Assembly: GCA_030671315.1 (NCBI GenBank)
Contig: DAOUZW010000082.1
Location: 1 to 5,859, forward strand
Direction: 5' to 3'
Source of the DNA: Candidatus Bathyarchaeota archaeon
Lineage (GTDB): Archaea; Thermoproteota; Bathyarchaeia; 40CM-2-53-6; RBG-13-38-9
DNA length: 5,859 nt
The position numbers and the translations under genes were made by a program. The stretch's first letter is position 1, and each line of letters starts with the position of its first letter. The notes below the pieces were generated by a model. That model saw only the letters and a list, made by a program, of their open reading frames with translations. It searched no databases and was not told the DNA's origin. Below are positions 5,247 to 5,859 of the stretch, piece after piece.

Positions 5247-5252
5247 GTAGGA

Positions 5253-5858
5253 CTATTCTCTTTTTCTTTTTATTGCTAATCCCGTTAATACTAATGTGAC
5301 AATTCCTGCTAATGCCAGGTATGGCATTATGATCTCAAACTTGTTAACTGGTATCGAGATGCCGCCTACTGGCGGACTACTCACTTCTACCTTCACATAG
5401 TCTGTGTAGATTGTGTAGTGTTCTTTCGATTCTAGGTTTGGATTAGATCCTGCATAAACTCGTGTGTTATACTCATTCAGGTATGTGGTATGGTCAGCAT
5501 CATTCGGATAATGCTCATTATCAGGATATGGATAATCTGACATCCCATGGAAAGGTAATGGATCAACCGTATCACCCGTAGGATAGTCTCTACCTTTATA
5601 GTAACCATCTGAATACAGTAGGAAATCTCTCTCCATTCCCTCTTCAATAGGTAGATACTTAAAATTGATGGAGATTTCATCGCCGTGATGCAAGATAGCA
5701 TATTTGTCATCTACATCTAACATTAACGGTAACACGTCACCAAATCGGGTAAAGTTCCCTGTGGGTTGCGAATAGCCCATCGGTAGAGTTGTACCAAGTT
5801 CATAATAGTTAGGAATAGCTGGTACACCTCTAAGTTGGGAATACCCTCTAACATGTAA
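5253..5858 (-). CDS. Exported, C-terminally membrane-anchored protein, C-terminal part (5' end outside window)
   Basis: The minus-strand frame is open to the window edge, so about 201 C-terminal residues are visible and the Met at 5780 is probably internal. The segment has FGDVLPLMLDVDDKYAI, HHGDEISINF, a DFLLYSDGYYKGRDY strand pair, then DPLPFHGMSDYPYP and EYNTRVY. From memory, this succession (GDV..L...DD.....GDE, DG+.K, PLPFH.M..YPYP, YNTR) occurs in C-terminal modules of secreted FG-GAP/ASPIC-UnbV-type repeat proteins; I cannot confirm this here, and the repeats themselves would lie outside the window. The end is SSPPVGGISIPVNKF, a hydrophobic helix (about 20 residues, IIMPYLALAGIVTLVLTGLAI) and KRKRE. 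That is the layout of archaeal surface proteins anchored by a C-terminal helix with the bulk outside the cell. It is rich in Tyr, Asp and Pro, unlike the other genes here. It converges with the small ORF and is followed by a T-rich tract. Confidence 0.6.
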   Translation of the reverse strand, partial: LHVRGYSQLRGVPAIPNYYELGTTLPMGYSQPTGNFTRFGDVLPLMLDVDDKYAILHHGDEISINFKYLPIEEGMERDFLLYSDGYYKGRDYPTGDTVDPLPFHGMSDYPYPDNEHYPNDADHTTYLNEYNTRVYAGSNPNLESKEHYTIYTDYVKVEVSSPPVGGISIPVNKFEIIMPYLALAGIVTLVLTGLAIKRKRE

Positions 5859-5859
5859 A

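Larger units (their letters stand above)
4833..5252. other. Intergenic stretch of 420 bp without a long gene
   Basis: No long ORF lies here. From left to right I see: a weak T-rich patch (about 4856-4862) that could end the operon transcript; a lone TTTATA (4886-4891) beside a 5-bp hairpin with a GUAA loop (4889-4902); a stronger promoter-like element (4949-4966); a 36-codon ORF with a very good ribosome binding site (5021-5131); inverted repeats around that ORF (5001-5010 with 5092-5099 or 5117-5125); a hairpin right after its stop (5133-5155); and T-rich tracts on both strands (5172-5190 plus; 5246-5232 minus) suited to ending convergent transcripts. No tRNA, C/D-box pair or CRISPR repeats were recognised. 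Confidence 0.6.

Noticed and set aside
5477..5710. Minus-strand 77-codon frame inside the exported-protein gene
   Set aside because: It is an alternative frame of the same strand with Ile/Met/Ser-rich shadow composition; the longer frame has a clear anchor and domain-like pattern.

Overview
The window looks like A+T-rich archaeal DNA, most plausibly from an uncultured TACK-type lineage such as Bathyarchaeia. That placement is inference from gene content. The signs are a TrmB-type regulator, a stand-alone DUF123 GIY-YIG protein, a dolichol-type (Alg7/DPAGT1-like) GlcNAc-1-phosphate transferase, TATA-like promoters, AGGTGA/GGAG ribosome binding sites, and an exported protein with a C-terminal membrane anchor after a PPVGG motif. 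No rRNA, tRNA, CRISPR array or complete insertion sequence was found.

Layout. Bases 2-538 (+) hold the C-terminal part of a TrmB-like regulator that enters from the left edge. It meets a convergent DUF123 GIY-YIG gene (535-1005, -), and the two genes share the palindrome CTAG as both stop codons. A short divergent region (about 1006-1089) carries a TATA-like box and a possible 13-codon leader ORF ahead of a compact plus-strand operon. The operon encodes a sugar-1-phosphate nucleotidyltransferase with a left-handed beta-helix tail (1090-2196), a phosphoglucosamine-mutase-like enzyme split by a -1 frameshift near 3095-3100 (2193-3589), an Alg7/AglH-like lipid-carrier glycosyl-phosphotransferase (3591-4586) and an 81-residue two-helix membrane protein (4587-4832). 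After it comes a 420-bp stretch with no long gene (4833-5252). It contains a promoter-like element, a 36-codon ORF with an excellent AGGTGA site, inverted repeats around that ORF and a hairpin just after its stop. The right edge (5253-5858, -) is the C-terminal part of an exported, membrane-anchored protein.

How the genes work together. The operon reads as a pathway from hexosamine phosphate to a lipid-linked sugar. GlmM would make glucosamine-1-phosphate, the nucleotidyltransferase an activated NDP-sugar, and the Alg7-like enzyme would transfer GlcNAc-1-phosphate (or a related sugar) to dolichyl phosphate, the first step of archaeal N-glycosylation. The small membrane protein is an unrecognised candidate partner. 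Three of the four operon genes use TTG starts placed on or one base after the preceding stop, which suggests translational coupling.

The points most worth a second look are the glmM frameshift, the possible coupled leader ORF, the D-R substitution in the Alg7-like enzyme and the structured small-ORF locus at 4950-5160. I see no clear evidence of a wholly new multi-gene system.
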